Of a stretch of 64,000 nt of DNA, positions 61,901 to 64,000 are shown piece after piece. Under the pieces are notes generated by a model. That model had not been told where the DNA came from. It did no database searches and saw nothing but the letters and a program-made list of their open reading frames with translations. The stretch is from NCBI GenBank assembly GCA_020746105.1, contig CM036617.1, forward strand, positions 133,637,845 through 133,701,844. The letters run 5' to 3'. Position 1 is the stretch's first letter, and every line of letters begins with the position of its first letter. Position numbers and translations under genes: made by a program. The stretch comes from Trogon surrucura. Its lineage: Eukaryota; Chordata; Aves; Trogoniformes; Trogonidae.

Positions 61901-64000
61901 AAAAAAGATAGAAATTTATCTGCCTCTCTGTCATCTACTTCCAGTGATATCTCTTCATTTTGCCTTCTGTATTCAGGGCACCCTATCTTCCTCCATTCCT
62001 GGGGTTTTCCTTCTCTATGTTGTGGTTTTGCCCTTGAGGTTTAAGTTGTGTCTGTTTATCTTGGCCATTTGTACACAGTCCCTGGGCACATGACTTGCCC
62101 AGCTGCCTCAGGGAGTTGCATATTTCTCAGAAATATTTGGACTGTTTCCTGAGCTGGAGTGGAGAGTGGCCCCTCTCTCCAAAACTGTCTCCCAGGAACA
62201 CTGGTGAGCTCTTCACACCACATTTGTTAAGAATCACACGTGTGTAAGCCATGTCTAGCTTTTATTTAAAATGTCTTAATATTTCTGTACCACAAAGATG
62301 CTCAGGTTAATGCACACTAGTGGTGATGCTAAAGCAAGACCCTCACTCCAGGATAAACCAGGAGTTTATCAGAAAAGATTTTTGCATCCACCATCACCCT
62401 CCTCATAATTTCTGGAGTTCTAAACACAGCAACATGCCAGCTACCATTCAAACTTTAAATGTCAAACACCTGGATGCTGCAGCTTTGTTCTCCATCTCTC
62501 TGTGTCTGGACAGTACGTTCTGAGAGAGAATGTGCAGGACAGACTTCTGGCCCTCTGCTTTGTGTATATTAATAATAAAGGCATAGAACAAGCTTTTTTT
62601 CCTCCCATTCCATCACAGTGAGCTACATTAAGGATGTTAGTTTGTTTGGGGTTTTTTGTTGAGTTTTAGTTGTGGTTTGTTTGGTTGCCTTTTTTTCGCC
62701 TTTTTGCTTTTTTCCAGTAACTTTTGCTAGAATTTGAATGTAGTCCTCCTTTAATACAGCAATTGTTATTTATTCACTTTCTGTCTTAATGAAAATGGCC
62801 TTCTTCACATAATTGGCCAGAAAACAGAGAGAGAATATCAAATATAGCTTCTGCTTGACACTATCTCAAACTTGCAAAAATGAGCAGCCAGGCTTGGGGT
62901 TTTTTTTGTATTATTTGGTTGAAATCAGATCCTTCAAGAGAAGTCCTCACCAATGGGTTTTTTTCAGTTGTCTGTAGTTTGGCACGGCATCCTATAACTG
63001 GCCTGTAACAGAACAACGTAAATCTCATGTTCTGCAGGTCAGCAGCACCTGCAGGAAACATTTTATGCTCACGTGCTATAGTTCTTGGTAGGACGAGCTC
63101 ATCCTTACCCGCCCCTTTCCTAAGAGCTAATGGCAATCTTTGTCCTTTCCAGAACTGAGCGTCAGTACCGGGATCTGTCCTACTGCCTTACTCTGCTTCC
63201 CCTCTCAGAGCGGGGCCTTCACAAGCTGCAGGACAACTTTGACTGCTTTGCAGACAAGCTCCAAGACCCAGTCGTCTACAGTTGTTTCCAAAGTGTGCTG
63301 GTTCGGTTCCGCAGAGTGTGCCTCAAACCTGAGGCTAAAGTAAGGATGTGGGGGGCAGGTATCCAGGCCAGGAAAGGGATTGCTTTTTACACACAGTGCT
63401 TGGAGAGCCCCGCAGTTCTCCTTTTTAAGCGGGCTACTCCCCACCCTCAACAATTTATCAGAAAACTTAACAGCAATTTTCCTGTGGATATAACATTTCT
63501 CTCCCCACACCTCTCTTTTTTTTTTTTCTTCTCTTTATTTTTTCCCCTTCTTTCTCCATTTTGTTACACCTCCATCAGGTTCTGGCTGAAGAGCTGGAGC
63601 AGAAGCTGTCTGCCTCGCATAACCGAGGGCTGGATTCAGGAGAGACTTGCCAGGAAGGGAGTGAAACTCCAATGCCCGGGCCAGCCAAGCGGAAGCCAAC
63701 AGAAAGTATGTTCCTTTTGTAAGACTGCAGCCTTCTATTCTGCAGTCCAGCAGAGATGCCTAGGGACTTTTCCTCATCCCTACAAACAGAACAGCTGCTA
63801 CCTTTACCTTTCTCTTTTTTTTGGTTGTTTTATTTCTTGGCAGGTTCACACCGGAAGCCCCTGAGCACAGCCAACAGGGATGAAGATTTTGTCACGCCCC
63901 AGCCTCGCAACCTCCGAAACCATAAGCGTGCCCAAAAGCGCCGTCCACCCAAAAAAGCTGTTATCTCTTTCTCCAGTGATGAGGAGAACAGCTCTGAGGA
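40932..64000 (+). CDS. NCAPD2: Condensin I subunit CAP-D2 (partial, 3' end beyond window)
   Basis: HEAT-repeat regulatory subunit of condensin I, which compacts mitotic chromosomes with SMC2, SMC4, CAP-G and CAP-H. Exons: 40932-41055, 41156-41231, 41375-41433, 41891-42072, 42366-42499, 42832-42959, 43044-43167, 43249-43396, 43946-44143, 44773-44907, 45464-45548, 46143-46317, 46573-46694, 47538-47747, 49440-49614, 51058-51142, 51292-51425, 52509-52641, 54096-54180, 54282-54443, 54675-54889, 56546-56657, 56978-57101, 57303-57458, 57636-57813, 58806-58900, 61045-61125, 63153-63339, 63579-63705, 63844-64000+. All phases join; about 1368 codons against 1401 in human. Starts [15 protein letters not shown]. 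The N-terminal domain spans roughly residues 1-440; the best-conserved HEAT core includes [17 protein letters not shown] and [17 protein letters not shown]. The visible tail is basic ([13 protein letters not shown]) then acidic ([10 protein letters not shown]), as in human. The intron after 57813 uses a GC donor. Confidence 0.97.
44450..44606 (+). repeat. CR1 LINE 3' end in NCAPD2 intron 9
   Basis: Contains 'agtgttcaaggccaggctgg', 'cccatggcagggggctaga' and 'cccttccaacccaaacagtt', ending with a degraded ATTCTRTG tail ('ctgttattctat'). 5'-truncated. Confidence 0.85.
53453..53472 (+). repeat. Poly-C tract in NCAPD2 intron 18
   Basis: Thirteen consecutive C, one A, then six C. The complementary G-runs could form a quadruplex or cause assembly length errors. 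Confidence 0.9.
55347..55935 (-). repeat. CR1 LINE 3' portion in NCAPD2 intron 21, reverse
   Basis: Begins with the reversed CR1 tail ('ttagaatcgtagaattgttt') and runs about 590 bp through the 3' coding end. The minus frame at 55612-55938 is a decayed piece of the CR1 polymerase C-terminal region ([19 protein letters not shown]-like), not a host gene. Confidence 0.9.
60465..60511 (+). repeat. Short CR1 tail fragment in NCAPD2 intron 26
   Basis: Only the last part of a CR1 3' end is present: 'gatgatctctgaggtctttt' then 'ccaacccaattgattctatg'. It abuts the next CR1 copy. Confidence 0.6.
60520..60945 (+). repeat. CR1 LINE 3' end in NCAPD2 intron 26
   Basis: Plus-oriented: 'gaggaaagactgagggagct', 'cattggcacaggctgcccag', 'tggactagatgatctttt', 'ccttccaatccctagcac', ending in a tail of repeated GTGATACTGTGA type. 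A different subfamily from the copies at 13.2, 17.2 and 44.5 kb, judging by its tail. Confidence 0.85.

Noticed and set aside
40932-64000. Search for the U85 scaRNA (SCARNA10), which is hosted by an NCAPD2 intron in human
   Set aside because: I looked for a box C/D pair with an element complementary to the U5 loop. The only hint ('tagtaaaag' near 46932) lacks a correctly placed box D, so no RNA gene is called. An Infernal scan with the Rfam model would decide.

Overview
The window is nuclear DNA from a bird. The evidence is several copies of the avian/reptilian CR1 LINE carrying its (ATTCTRTG)-type 3' tail, multi-exon genes with GT-AG introns, and predicted proteins that look avian (an alpha-ENaC with avian features and a VAMP1 with Val at the site where mammalian VAMP2 has Gln). 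The species cannot be fixed from sequence alone. The region corresponds to the block that lies on human 12p13.31.

Layout. (1) 1-17.9 kb: gene-poor, repeat-containing DNA with old CR1 pieces, an LTR-like element and a long AAAG microsatellite. One short minus-strand terminal coding exon of an unidentified gene lies at 1509-1627. (2) 18.0-25.6 kb: a CpG island followed by the complete coding region of SCNN1A (alpha subunit of the epithelial sodium channel) on the plus strand, 12 coding exons, about 623 residues. (3) 25.6-33.2 kb: SCNN1A 3' flank, a second copy of the LTR-like repeat and DNA in which I see no gene. (4) 33.2-37.7 kb: VAMP1 (synaptobrevin 1) on the minus strand, 5 coding exons, with an initiation codon split by intron 1. 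(5) 37.8-39.9 kb: CpG island shared by VAMP1 and possibly an unannotated plus-strand transcript. (6) 40.0-40.6 kb: MRPL51 (mitochondrial ribosomal protein L51) on the minus strand, 3 exons. (7) 40.9 kb to the window end: NCAPD2 (condensin I subunit CAP-D2) on the plus strand, 30 coding exons visible (4106 coding nt, about 1368 codons). The gene runs off the right edge within its C-terminal tail. MRPL51 and NCAPD2 share a compact bidirectional CpG promoter of about 0.3 kb.

The genes do not form a functional pathway: SCNN1A acts in epithelial Na+ uptake, VAMP1 in synaptic vesicle fusion, MRPL51 in mitochondrial translation and NCAPD2 in mitotic chromosome compaction. Their adjacency is conserved synteny. 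Compared with human, SCNN1A is inverted relative to VAMP1-MRPL51-NCAPD2, and LTBR, CD27 and TAPBPL are not found between SCNN1A and VAMP1, so a rearrangement breakpoint lies near 26-33 kb.

I found no previously undescribed multi-gene system. The most interesting points are the orphan minus-strand exon, the synteny break flanked by related LTR-like repeats, the VAMP1 substitutions and alternative C-termini, a GC-AG intron in NCAPD2, and an MRPL51 whose two introns are both in frame and stop-free. Exon boundaries were read by eye from splice signals, reading-frame continuity and family knowledge. They have not been checked against transcripts.
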